Assembly: GCA_902729315.2 (NCBI GenBank)
Contig: LR746266.1
Coordinates: forward strand, 5,772,259-5,836,258
Direction of reading: 5' to 3'
Source: Spirodela intermedia
Lineage: Eukaryota > Streptophyta > Magnoliopsida > Alismatales > Araceae
DNA: 64,000 nt
This document shows positions 24,382 through 34,327 of this stretch, in pieces; position 1 is the stretch's first letter, and each line of letters begins with the position of its first letter. A model generated the notes under the pieces. That model made no database searches and had not been told where the DNA came from. It saw only the letters and a program-made list of their open reading frames with translations. A program made the position numbers and the translations under genes.

Positions 24382-24439
24382 GTAGACAAAACATCCCTAC
24401 CTGGCACAGTTGTTTCTCGATCTAGCAGCCCCTCGTCGG

Positions 24440-26600
24440 ATGGCACCAACCCTAGTTGGCTTCCTGGTGGCCTTATCCTTGCGAGCTGCGGTTTACGGAT
24501 CTCCTCCCGGGCCGGTGGTGAGATGCGCCGCCGGCAACACCGACTGCACCGTCACCAACGCCTACGGGTCCTTCCCTGACAGAAGCACCTGCCGGGTGGC
24601 GGCCGTCGCCCGCCCCTCCAATGAGGGTGAGCTCCTCGCCACCGTCTCCAGTGCGGTCGTGAAGAGGCAGCACATGAAGGTCGTCACCGTCTATTCCCAT
24701 AGCATCCCCAAGCTTTCCTGCCCCGGCGGCCCCGCCGGCGCAGGCCTGGCCATCAGCACCGATCTCCTAAGCAAGGTGGTGAGCGTCGATCTCGCTTCCA
24801 ACAGGATGACCTTCGAGGCGGGCATCACACTGAGGCAGCTGCTTGACGCTGCGGCAGCGAGGGGGCTGGCTCTCCCCTACACTCCCTACTGGGAGGGAGT
24901 CACCCTGGGAGGAATGCTCGGGACGGGCTCCCACGGCAGCTCGCTCTTCGGAAAGGGATCCGCGGTGCACGAAAGGGTAGTGGGAATGAGGCTGGTAGTC
25001 CCCAGTCCCTACCCAATCAACGGATACCGCGCTAAGGTAGTCGAGCTTGTAGAAGGCGACGAGGATCTTCTTGCTGCCAAGGTGTCCCTCGGGGTCTTGG
25101 GCGTCATCTCTCAGGTAACATTCGACCGCAATCTTCTCCCATTAGAACCTAATCCTACGTAACCAGCGAGTGATCTTAACAGAACTAAGATATATGTCGG
25201 TGCACCACGGCGGCAGTTGACTTCGATTAGGTGATTGACCAGGTGACCCTCCAACTAGAGCCCACATTCAAGCGATCGGTCACCAATCGGGTTGAGAGAG
25301 ACATCGGCTTCGAGCGCACGATCTCTACCTTCGCGGCGGCCACAGAGTTCGGTGACATAATCTGGTACCCGGCACAGGCCAAGGTGACGTACAGAGACGA
25401 CGTTAGGCTGCCCATCTCCGCCTCCGGCGAGGGGACGAACGATTTTATCGGATTCCGGCCTCAGCCATCGTTAATAATGGTGGGGAACCGAGCTACAGGT
25501 CCGTGCAACAGTACCATTGCCGTCGGCTGAGTCGTCCTCCGTTCAGTTGATGACTAATTCTTATTTGCCTCGTTCACCGTCTCAGAGGAGCTCCTGGAGG
25601 CCACAGGAGACTCTCGTGGGAAATGCCTGCTGTCCAAGCTGCAGGTAACAACTCTGCAGGAGACTGGCGGCGGTCTCCGGAACAATGACGGCAGTGTTCT
25701 TGAATTTACGGGTTATCCGGTCGTCGGCAACCAGAGTGACATGCAAACTTCTGGTAATCCGCACAGACAGATCTACCTCATCGGATACTACATTATGTCA
25801 AACATGTGCCGGGCACCCCCACCACATTTGGTGTCATCTAAAGCCTTTTCTTTCTTGTTGCGAGATCAACCTGGATCCCGTTCACATTCTTAGATTAAAT
25901 ATTGAAGAGAATTTTTTCCTCGCTGTGGACAGGATCTTGCTTGACGAGTGGGGAGGACGGCCTGCTCACCGTGTGCGCATGGGACCCTCGGATTGCTGGC
26001 CTGTTCTACCAGCAGACGACGATCAGCATCCCACTGACTGACATCGCCAGCTTCATCGCCGAAGTGAAGAAGCTCCGGGACCTGAGGCCCAGCGCCTTCT
26101 GCGGCATCGAACTCTACTACGGCTTCCTCATGAGGTTTGTCCGCAGCTCCACCGCCTACCTGGGCAAGACCGCCGATTCCGTCGATATCGACATCACCTA
26201 CTACCGCTCCCACAAGCCTGGCACCCCGCGGCTGGACGAAGACGTGCTGGAGGAGATCGAGCAGATGGCGCTCTTCAAATTCAACGGCATGCCGCACTGG
26301 GGGAAGAATCGGAACGTCGGGTTCCTCAACGTGCGAGAGAAGCTGGGGGCGAAGGGCGACAAGTTCGTGGCGGCAATGACCAAGTACGACAGGGACGGGC
26401 TGTTCTCTTCCGACTGGACGGACGCCGTGCTGGGCCTGGGGGGGAAGAGCCCGGTGAACGCAGGGAAGGGGTGTGCTCTGGAGGGCATGTGCATCTGCTC
26501 CCTCGACTTGCACTGCGAGCCCGACAAGGGATACTACTGTAAGCCTGGCCTCGTCTTCCCGCAAGCTCGGGTCTGCCGGAAGACCGGCCCTCCTCATTAG
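24440..26600 (+). CDS. L-gulonolactone oxidase-like FAD enzyme (plant GulLO family)
   Basis: Plant GulLO proteins oxidise L-gulono-1,4-lactone toward ascorbate, usually with weak activity, and are secreted. Exons 24440-25114, 25243-25498, 25586-25753 and 25933-26600 join in phase to 588 residues, a usual family length. A signal peptide (about 1-20) is followed by an FAD-binding PCMH domain (about 50-230) with HSIPKLSCPGG and the WEGVTLGGMLGTGSHGSSLFGKGSAVH region (quoted here in part: GTGSHGSSLFGKG). An ALO-type C-terminal domain with GMPHWGKNRN and a Cys-rich tail (EGMCICSLDLHCEP) completes it. I chose ATG 24440 because it directly precedes the hydrophobic signal. A 15-bp in-frame segment at 25645-25659 is bounded by GT and AG but is too short to be an intron and is kept in the protein. 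A TATA box lies 64 bp upstream. Confidence 0.9.
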
Positions 26601-27035
26601 ACATTGGAAAGATTGCATAAGAATAAGAATCTGGCGATCGAAGCAGTTATGTGGAATTATGTAGGATTTCGTTTTCTAAGCCGCTGAGACCATGCGGCGC
26701 GTTTAGTTGTGTACACCTTCCTTGCGAACAGGGCGAGCTTTGAACTGACAAAGGCAGTGGCTTTTCAAAGTTGCCGTCTTTCGAGGGTCCGCCACGTCAA
26801 CAATTACAGAAGCCAATGGGGTTCACAGTGCGCGACTTCCGAAGCCATTCCCCCACGCTCAGTTGCTCCCTCTCCGAGTGCGGCCCAGCTCTTTCTCTCT
26901 CTCAAAAATACGTCTGACACAGGGCAGTCTGGTATATCGGGCAAAGCTAGCCCACCGCTGGGCCCACTCCACCGACCACCGCAGGGGCAAACGACGAGGG
27001 GAGTGGGGAAGAAGAGGGAAGGGGGACAGGCAGAG

Positions 27036-27036
<1 letters not shown>

Positions 27037-27069
<33 letters not shown>
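27037..27069. repeat. (GA)n microsatellite
   Basis: About 16 GA units downstream of the GulLO-like gene. Confidence 0.9.
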
Positions 27070-27074
<5 letters not shown>

Positions 27075-27544
27075 TGCCTAGCTCGCCGAGCAGCCTTCCT
27101 GGCCATTAATGAATGAATCGCACAGGGCGAGGAATGCAAAGGTACATAAAGTTCTGGGGATGCATTTTAATAATAGATTTTTCCATGAGCAGCCAGCCAG
27201 CCTTTCAAACGAGAGATGAGGTGACCCATTTATCTAAAGTTACCCCTTTTGGGTCGGAACATGGGTGTCAATGGGCCTGGAGGCCGCTTTAAGTTTTCCA
27301 AACTTGGCCACGGCCCTGGAAGTATAATGTACCTGCGGATCTACCAACAGACCCTATCTAACTTTCCACAGATTTACAAGGTCATTTATCAATAAATAAA
27401 ATAAACTGTATCTCAAATGAATATGTTCCTAAATTGATTTAAAAGAAATACCCCCAAAATGAAACCTGACCCTTTATCCATCATTTTGGGTGAACACAAA
27501 GACAGTAATAATATCGATTACAATTTATAATTTATTAAAATCAC

Positions 27545-27546
<2 letters not shown>

Positions 27547-27599
<53 letters not shown>

Positions 27600-27611
27600 T
27601 CTCTCTCTCTC
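27547..27611. repeat. (CT)n microsatellite, about 32 units
   Basis: A CT run with a single interruption (CTCACT) near its right end. Confidence 0.95.
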
Positions 27612-28266
27612 AACTAAACTGCAGCACCAACGTGGGTGATAGGAGGGGGACAAGCAGCCAATCTAGGGAGTTATCCACAACTAACAAAAAAAGGCTGGAT
27701 ACAATGCATTCAAGAACGTGATTTTTTTATAAAATATTTACTTACATTTAAAAATATTTTGTAGTATAAAAGTTGTTAACATTACCATATATTATATTAC
27801 TTTGCGTTGTAGGCCAATTTTGGTGTACCATCAATGATTTTCATTAGAATATCATTTACAGCCCCAAACTCTTTCATGAGAAATATCAATGCCAAATGAG
27901 ATCTTCTTGATTTAACTCCTCTTAATCTGATGGGGAGCAAGTCAAGATCATCAACCGATGTTTTTAATTTCCCTGATCATCAATGTCTATCAAGTTTCTA
28001 ATCCAGATAGTGAATGAATTTTCAGGGAACACTCCATCTAGATTCTAATTCGCAATTTATATGGGATTTTATTTAGTGGTTAGTTTGGAAATTTCCAAGT
28101 TTTTGAACCTTGCAAATACATTTACTTACTAAGTTGATGCAACATGTGTAAAGCCTCTCATCATCTTCCAAAGTTGGAACGTCACAAAAACTAAGCAATA
28201 TGTTTCTACATACATCTTTGAAGAAAATGTTTGCCCAAGCAATCTCCCAAAATTATGAGACTAATT

Positions 28267-28267
<1 letters not shown>

Positions 28268-28320
<53 letters not shown>
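28268..28320. repeat. (GA)n microsatellite, about 26 units
   Basis: An uninterrupted GA run in AT-rich spacer, about 1 kb before the GT14 gene. Confidence 0.95.
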
Positions 28321-28324
<4 letters not shown>

Positions 28325-28852
28325 ATACTAAGATGATTGAAAATTAAATGTGACATGGGCTATCAGAAGAGGAAGATTTTTGGGCATGAAGATACGTCAC
28401 GCTTTTTGTAATGATGATCCCAATACCAAACTGTCGTACAATTTTTGGGGACATGGAGAATTAGGTAAGATGGTAACGAGCCCAGAATTATCCAAATATT
28501 TATGGGAGAAAAAGAGGAAAAAACCACGTGAAAAATGAGGAAAAGTGCTCTTATATTTTTAAAAATCATAATTTTATGCTTTTAAAAAAATGTAAAAGCA
28601 ACGAATGTGTGTACACGTGATGCGTTGATGTAGTTAAGTTACCTCCGAGTCGGTCAACGAGCCGTAAGCAAGCCCTGTTGAATGCTGGACTTCAATTTTG
28701 TAGACCAAGAAGCCAACTTTTTCAATGCCAACCTATACGCCCTCCGTGTCGTGTATGAGGGGTCCGCCGTTTTATGAGCTATTATGCTCGCAACGTGGGT
28801 AATATTACCTCCTGAGGCATGTATACTTCTGTCACTCCCTCTCTCTCTCAGA

Positions 28853-28860
28853 GTATATAT
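28853..28860 (+). promoter_or_regulatory. Possible TATA box of the GT14 gene
   Basis: GTATATAT follows a CT-rich stretch and precedes GC-rich leader sequence. It lies 440 bp from the start codon at 29300, so it implies a 5' UTR of about 410 bp or an unseen leader intron. This is a tentative call. Confidence 0.3.
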
Positions 28861-29299
28861 CCGGGCCGGACCCCCGTTGACCTACGAAGAAACCCAATCT
28901 CCGCATGTAACGTAGACCTTGTCTGCTCGGTCACCATGCAGCTGGCTCCGGAGAACGAGGGTTTCGGCCCGCGTGGGGGTCTTCGATGGGTTCCCCATCT
29001 TGAAATGGCGCCGGCGGAGAGATGGCACGCCGGAGGCGGCCGCCTCCCGCACGAAGGGAGACGATGGCGGGTCGTTCTCGGCAGTTGGGAGGGAAGCCCT
29101 CTGCAATTAAGCCGACGATTGTCTCTCTTAATTTCTCCCCGCCACGCACTCCATCGCGGTCTTCAGGCTGTTAACGCTTCTCCTCCCACCCCCTTCACAC
29201 TGTCGGCGCCTCCGTCTTCTCCATCGAGATATCATCCTCTCTTCCCGTCTTCTTCCTCCCCATCCCTCCGAAGCTCGTCCTCTTCGTTGAGATTCCGCC

Positions 29300-30744
29300 A
29301 TGGGAGGGCCGTCTAATCGTACCTTCAAGCGCTTTTTGGAGGTGGGGCACAGAGTAGGCTTGAACCCTGCTCGTTCCTTCTCTTCCGTGAGGTTCACGGA
29401 GATGCGGCCTCGGGTTGCTCCGCCAGACGACGGCGGCTCGTCGCAGAGACCGCCTCCGTCGAAGGCCATCCCCCTGAGGATCATCCAGTTCACCATCTTC
29501 TTCTCAGTTGTCGGAGCCGGTGCCCGGTTTGTCCTGATGAGCGTTTACAGGACCAGTTCCCCGGGGTTCCAGCCGGCTCCGCCACCGCCACCGCTGCCGC
29601 CGCCGCCGCCGCCACCGCCACCGAAGCGCGAGAGCTTCCTGCCGTGCACGATGAAGCCCTACGCGATCAACCAGTGGATCAGAGGACCCCCAGACCTGCA
29701 GCACGCCATGACGGACGAGGAGCTACTCTGGCGGGCTTCCTTCCTGCCTCAGCGGAGGCAGTTCCCCTTCAGGAGGGTTCCGAAGATTGCCCTCATGTTC
29801 CTCTGCAGAGGGCCTCTGCCTCTCCATCCTCTCTGGGAGAGGTTCCTGAAAGGGCACGAAGGGCTCTACTCGATCTACATACACTCTCTGCCCTCCTACA
29901 AGGCCAACTTCTCCTCCACCTCGCCGTTCTACGGGAGGCAGATCCCAAGCAAGGTGGGCAATTTTGCAGATTTTTAGCGTAAACAGGGGAGGGGTCTGAT
30001 TCTGCAATTTCTTTCTTCTGCGATCGCCTTCCGAGTTTCTTGGCCAGCTTTTTTGGCGAAGAAAGAGATTGTTTCTCAGGCGTTTTTGGGACGAATCCGC
30101 AGGTGTCCAGGTGGGGAGACATCAGCCTCTTCGAGGCCGAGAGGAGGCTCCTGGGGAACGCGCTGCTCGATTTCTCCAACGAGCGGTTCGTTCTGCTTTC
30201 GGAGTCCTGCATCCCACTCTTCAACTTCACCACCACATACGGGTACCTCATGATGTCGAGGCACAGCTTCGTCGGCGTGTTCGACGATCCGGGGCGACAT
30301 GGGAGAGGGCGGTACAGCTCCGACATGGCCCCGGAGGTCACCCTCGAGCAGTGGCGCAAGGGATCCCAGTGGTTCGAGCTTGACAGACAAGCCGCCATCT
30401 CCATCGTCAAGGACGAGAGGTTCTACCCCAAGTTCAAGCATTTCTGCAAGCCGCCCTGCTACATCGACGAGCACTACCTCCCCACCATGCTCGCCATCGA
30501 AGCTCCCGACCGCCTGGCCAACAGGACCGTCACCTGGGCCGACTGGTCCAGGGGCGGCTCCCACCCGGGCACGTTGGGCGCTGCCAACGTCACCGGAGAG
30601 TTCCTCCGGCAGATCCGCGGGGAGAAGAGGTGCTCATACAACGGCCGCCTCACGAATCTCTGCTTCCTCTTCGCCAGGAAGTTCACTCCGGAGTCCCTGA
30701 TGCCTCTCCTGGAGCTCGCGCCCACACTCTTCGGCGTATCATGA
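29300..30744 (+). CDS. GT14-family (core-2/I-branching, DUF266) glycosyltransferase, type II membrane protein
   Basis: Plant members of this family are Golgi enzymes thought to build glycans such as arabinogalactan protein side chains; the substrate of this one is unknown. Two exons, 29300-29953 and 30103-30744, join in phase 0 to 431 residues. A basic cytosolic tail precedes one membrane segment (about 59-80) and a proline-rich stem (92-108, nearly pure proline). The catalytic domain begins around KIALMFLCRGPLP and includes WGDISLFEAERRLL, NERFVLLSESCIPLFNF, and a C-terminal RKFTPESL. These are hallmark segments of the family. The gene is very GC-rich with C/G third positions. The stop is followed about 270 bp later by the PsaN-like gene on the same strand. 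The start at 29300 is the first ATG in frame in a good CCATGG context. Confidence 0.9.
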
Positions 30745-31013
30745 GAGAGAAGCCCTCTTATTCCTTAAAAGTTTCTGCAAATCTCTCCAGCGTTACCCGA
30801 CCAGGAATTCCATACTCTCGAAGACACGAACTCCTCGCTCATACTTCATCTTCGCGAGCGTTGTTCTTAGGGAGGAAGGCATCCATCCGGTCCAAGCAGC
30901 GAGAGGGAGGGATAGGAGACGCCGTGGGCCCTCTGGAAGTGAAAGAGAGTGTGTGGTGTGTGACCGTGTTATCTGATCCACATAGAGGGAACCTATGGCT
31001 CTCTCCTCCATGG

Positions 31014-31609
31014 ATGGGCGAGTTAAGCTCCATTCAAGGCCTCCTCCTCGAGGGTGCTCCAGACGTGGTTGCTTCCCCCGGCATGATACGAAAGAGCGTC
31101 TCCTCGTCTCCGGCGCCGGCCGCCGGAGAGGGTCCCTGCGGCGCGCCACGGGGGACCGGCATCGGGAGAAGGTGCCTCCTGTCCTTCCTCTTCGCGTCAA
31201 CGCCTGTCCTTTCCGACGCCGGCGACTCGCAGAGAGCCCTCCTCCAAAGTACAGTAATCATTCCTCCCTTCTTTCCTACTTCCCCCCGCCCCTGGTGAAG
31301 CTTCGGCGGTTTGAGTGCTTCTCTCCTCTTGCCCCGTCAGAATACTTGGAGAAGTCCAAGGCGAACAAGGCCAAGAACGACAAAGAGGTAAGGAAGGGCG
31401 TCTTCATCCTCTTCCCCTACCTCCACTTCTTCTCCGAGTTTTTTACACCGGTTGCCGATGGCTGGTTTTTCCAGAGACTGGACAGCTACTATCGGCGAAA
31501 CTACAAGGACTACTTCGAGCTGGTGGAAGGATCTAACCAGGGGAAGAAGGATGAGCTCCTGACCGAGTCGGAGAAGGAGATCCGCCGGTGGCTGGAGAAG
31601 AACAGGTGA
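31014..31609 (+). CDS. Small PsaN-like predicted chloroplast protein
   Basis: Three exons, 31014-31248, 31341-31387 and 31475-31609, join in phase to 138 residues. The N-terminal half is Ser/Pro/Gly-rich like a transit peptide, followed by GRRCLLSFLFASTPVLSDAG, which looks like a thylakoid-targeting segment. The mature part contains YLEKSKANKAKNDKE, RNYKDYFELVEGS and a charged C-terminus ending WLEKNR. The first of these resembles photosystem I subunit N, and the whole resembles a small plant family annotated as PsaN-like. It is shorter than, and lacks the Cys-rich end of, true PsaN, so a role in PSI is inference. The start is uncertain: 31014 is the nearest ATG in the frame demanded by exon 2, while an overlapping ATG at 30995 is in a different frame. 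Confidence 0.6.
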
Positions 31610-32240
31610 AGATGGACCCTCCTGGCTCGTCGGCGCTCTCAACTCGTTGAGGGATGGAGATGCGAACCTCCGATTTACAGTGGAGTCTCGGACAAGACCA
31701 TTAGCGAGCCTTCTTGTCCGCTCCCACAACCACCCCCTCCCCCCCCCACCCCCCGCCCCCCCGTCCTCCTGTTCTGAGGTCGGCCTTGGAAACGAAAAAT
31801 CCCACTCACAGAAGATTGCGTCTTCCTTAACGCGTCATTACGTCGAACATCTGGCCTGCCCACTATCGGCTCTTCGACGCTGATCTCTGTCTCGATCTCC
31901 AACGGGACAAGTGCGATTCCTGTCGTCACGCAGACACTCGGGATCCCCCCGAACATCGCAGCGCGCGAAGAATCCCCTTCCGGGGGAATAGGAAGGGCCT
32001 GAGGAGTGAGATTCCGATTCCTTCCCTCCACAGAGCATGGGATTCCAGAGGGAAGAAGGGGGTTAGTGCGCCATAGGTCCGTCCCTCCTGACAACGGCTT
32101 CCAAGCTGGTGCTGTCCACATCGCTGAACTACCCTAAGCCCGTCGGAGAGGATTCCACTGGGAGGAGGATCGCATCATCCCCGAGGAAGTGGTCGGTCCA
32201 CTGAGCCCAGGCTTTTCCGCTGCAACGTCTATGTGGGCTC

Positions 32241-32429
32241 GAAACTCCGGCCAAGAATCCGTGAGAAAGCCAGCGCACCTCAAGGAAGACACGGCGCTTC
32301 CATTCCCCTCGGGTTGTTCCCTTTCTCTCTCTAGACGGAACACGAAGGTGGCGTCCGGGACAAGTCGGATCTCGGTGACGATCCACGAGGAAACCAGCGC
32401 GCCACGAGGAAAAGACAGCGCTTCCATTC
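32241..32429. repeat. Imperfect direct repeat, about 60 bp, two copies
   Basis: The segment ending GACACGGCGCTTCCATTC (to 32305) recurs, diverged, ending GACAGCGCTTCCATTC (to 32428), about 125 bp apart. Confidence 0.5.
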
Positions 32430-33348
32430 TCGTCGGAGCATCGAGGTGGCGTCACTCCCTCCATTCCCACCCCCCTGCGAGAACGCCGCCGCCGCTCCTC
32501 CTCGCCAACTAGCGATCCGAGCACCGCCAGTCTGAGTGCGATTCTCCCTCGACTGGGGCCGCCGTCGTCATCACACGGAATCCCCCCTGCTTTCCCGGAG
32601 TCCCCGGAATCCCTGCTTTCGCCTTCCCCCACCGCCGGCCTGCTGGCGCATCCTTTCTTCCTCCGGTGACCTCACTGCGCGGGGGAAAGCGACGGAGTGG
32701 CCCAACTCGGCCGTCAAGCCGACTGACCTTACGAGATTCACGCGGGGGCAGCGCCTCCACGTTTTCCTTCCGTCGAACAACTCGCGGGCATTACCGGTCC
32801 CCTCCGGACCCCACGTCAGCCTCGCCGGTGGGTTCGAAGGAGAGAGAAGCCCGGGGCTGGGTCTTTGCTCGTGCGGGTCTGACTCGCTCACACGATCCGC
32901 GGGAACGATCCCCGTAGCGCTGACCGATAGCGGATATGCGTCGCACCGATGTTGGATCCTTCCGCCGGCGAACACGTGTCCAGCTAACCCAGTCCCGTCA
33001 CGTCTCCGCCACGTGAAAAAATACGACTTTTTATAATTAAGGGGCCGAAATCTGCCGACTGGGCAGGCAATCGTTTGCACGGATTTATTAATTATTCTGA
33101 TTTTTTTGTGTTATTTTCTCTGGAACACTCGCTGGCGTCGTGTTCCACGTGTACGGACTCGACGAGGATTTCATCATCTCCGTCGGTCCGCCCGCGTACC
33201 TCATAGTCAACGCTCTATCTCGAGTCTGAGATGAGGACGGCGATCCTCATCTAGATGGCGCGCGAGGGTCAACGCCTCCAACGTCTATCCCAATCTGCTG
33301 ATCTCCTCGTAGATCGACAGACAAAGATAGAGAGATAAACTCCGCAAG

Positions 33349-33396
33349 CAATATAGAAAGATATGGAGAGATCAATATAGAAAGATATGGAGAGAG
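33349..33396. repeat. 24-bp tandem duplication
   Basis: CAATATAGAAAGATATGGAG plus AGAT is repeated twice head to tail with no mismatch. Confidence 0.9.
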
Positions 33397-34114
33397 AAGC
33401 CGCCGATGTCAAGTCGACGGCGGCGGCGACGAGCCCTCGACGGCGGGTGGCTCACATTCGGGTGGTCAGGGTAGGGTGTCTGTCTCGTCTGAATGGATAG
33501 TTGACGGCGACCGGCCAACGGAGACGCCAGCCGGACAATCGAGCAGTTCAAACACGTGTCGATGACTCGGCAAGCTGGTAGGAATGAAGCCAGCCAGGCT
33601 GGTGCTCTTAACCGGGGGAGGAGGTTTCAAGGCGCCGCGTTACGCCAGCGTGGACGCATTTGGCGGCTGTAACGTCGCCGAGTCGCCGCGGACGGGAGCC
33701 GCGCCGCCCCGGGAGGTATAAGCCGGGCATATGCCGGCGCCGCCGGCGGGTGGCCAACGGTCGTTGGGGGCGCCACGTGGCCGTCTCATCCGTCGTGGCT
33801 CCCTCATCCTGTCCCTCTCGAAGCTCGCCATTGAACCGTAACGTATGGGCTTTATATGGAATACGAGACGGTATTCGGGAGTTTTTCCCTTCTCGCGGGG
33901 GGGGTTTCTCGTTGCGGTGGTGTTTGTCCTCTCCCCCGCCGGAGAAAGCGGGAAGATGGGAGCGGGTGAGGGCTGGATGGGGATGACGCGACTACACGTG
34001 CCACTCGTGAAGCGTCTAATATCGTCTTCGTCGCGCGATATTTCGTCAGCCCGGTCTTCTTCGCCGTCTCCCGAGACGTTAACCCGGTGCGACCCCCCAC
34101 GCCAACCCCACCTT

Positions 34115-34190
34115 CCCTCTCTCTCTGTCTGTCTCTCTCTTCCCCCCCTCTCTCTCTCTGTCTCCGTCTCGCTCTCTTCTCTCTCTTACG
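34115..34190. repeat. Imperfect CT-rich simple sequence in the MCU promoter
   Basis: Interrupted CTCT/CTGTCT tracts lie just upstream of the TATA box at 34209. Pyrimidine-rich patches are common in plant core promoters. Confidence 0.8.
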
Positions 34191-34208
34191 GCAACACCTT
34201 TCCGGAGC

Positions 34209-34215
34209 TATAAAA
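34209..34215 (+). promoter_or_regulatory. TATA box of the MCU gene
   Basis: TATAAAA in the context GAGCTATAAAATCAG lies 119 bp before the start codon at 34328. This is consistent with a leader of about 85-90 bases. Confidence 0.55.
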
Positions 34216-34327
34216 TCAGAACAACAAACATCCAGAGAAGAGGCAACTCCAAACGATCTCTTCCCCACCCAAATACAGGGAAAAGGAAAACCTAGACGAG
34301 CGGGGGAGCAACCTTGGCTCGCCAAGA

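Larger units (their letters stand above)
26601..28852. other. Intergenic region with three GA/CT microsatellites
   Basis: The 3' flank of the GulLO-like gene grades into AT-rich spacer. Simple-sequence tracts occur at 27037-27069 (GA), 27547-27611 (CT) and 28268-28320 (GA). No open frame here shows a recognisable domain. Confidence 0.5.
31610..34208. other. GC-rich intergenic region, no supported gene
   Basis: Between the PsaN-like gene and MCU the GC content is high up to about 33030, so long open frames appear on both strands at once (for example 32129-33080), which marks them as composition artefacts. A C-rich run lies at 31733-31762. An imperfect direct repeat lies at 32241-32429, and a 24-bp tandem duplication lies at 33349-33396. 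I see no recognised domain or RNA gene. Confidence 0.5.

Noticed and set aside
25645-25659. GT...AG segment as an intron of the GulLO-like gene
   Set aside because: At 15 bp it is far below the minimum length for plant splicing, and it is in frame without a stop.
28819-29316. 166-codon open frame overlapping the GT14 start
   Set aside because: Its ATG lies upstream of the candidate TATA box, the protein is low complexity, and it is in another frame from the recognised enzyme. Probably leader sequence.
32129-33080. Several overlapping open frames of 80-170 codons on both strands
   Set aside because: They overlap in many frames in very GC-rich DNA, have Arg/Pro/Ser-biased composition and show no domain. 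They are composition artefacts.
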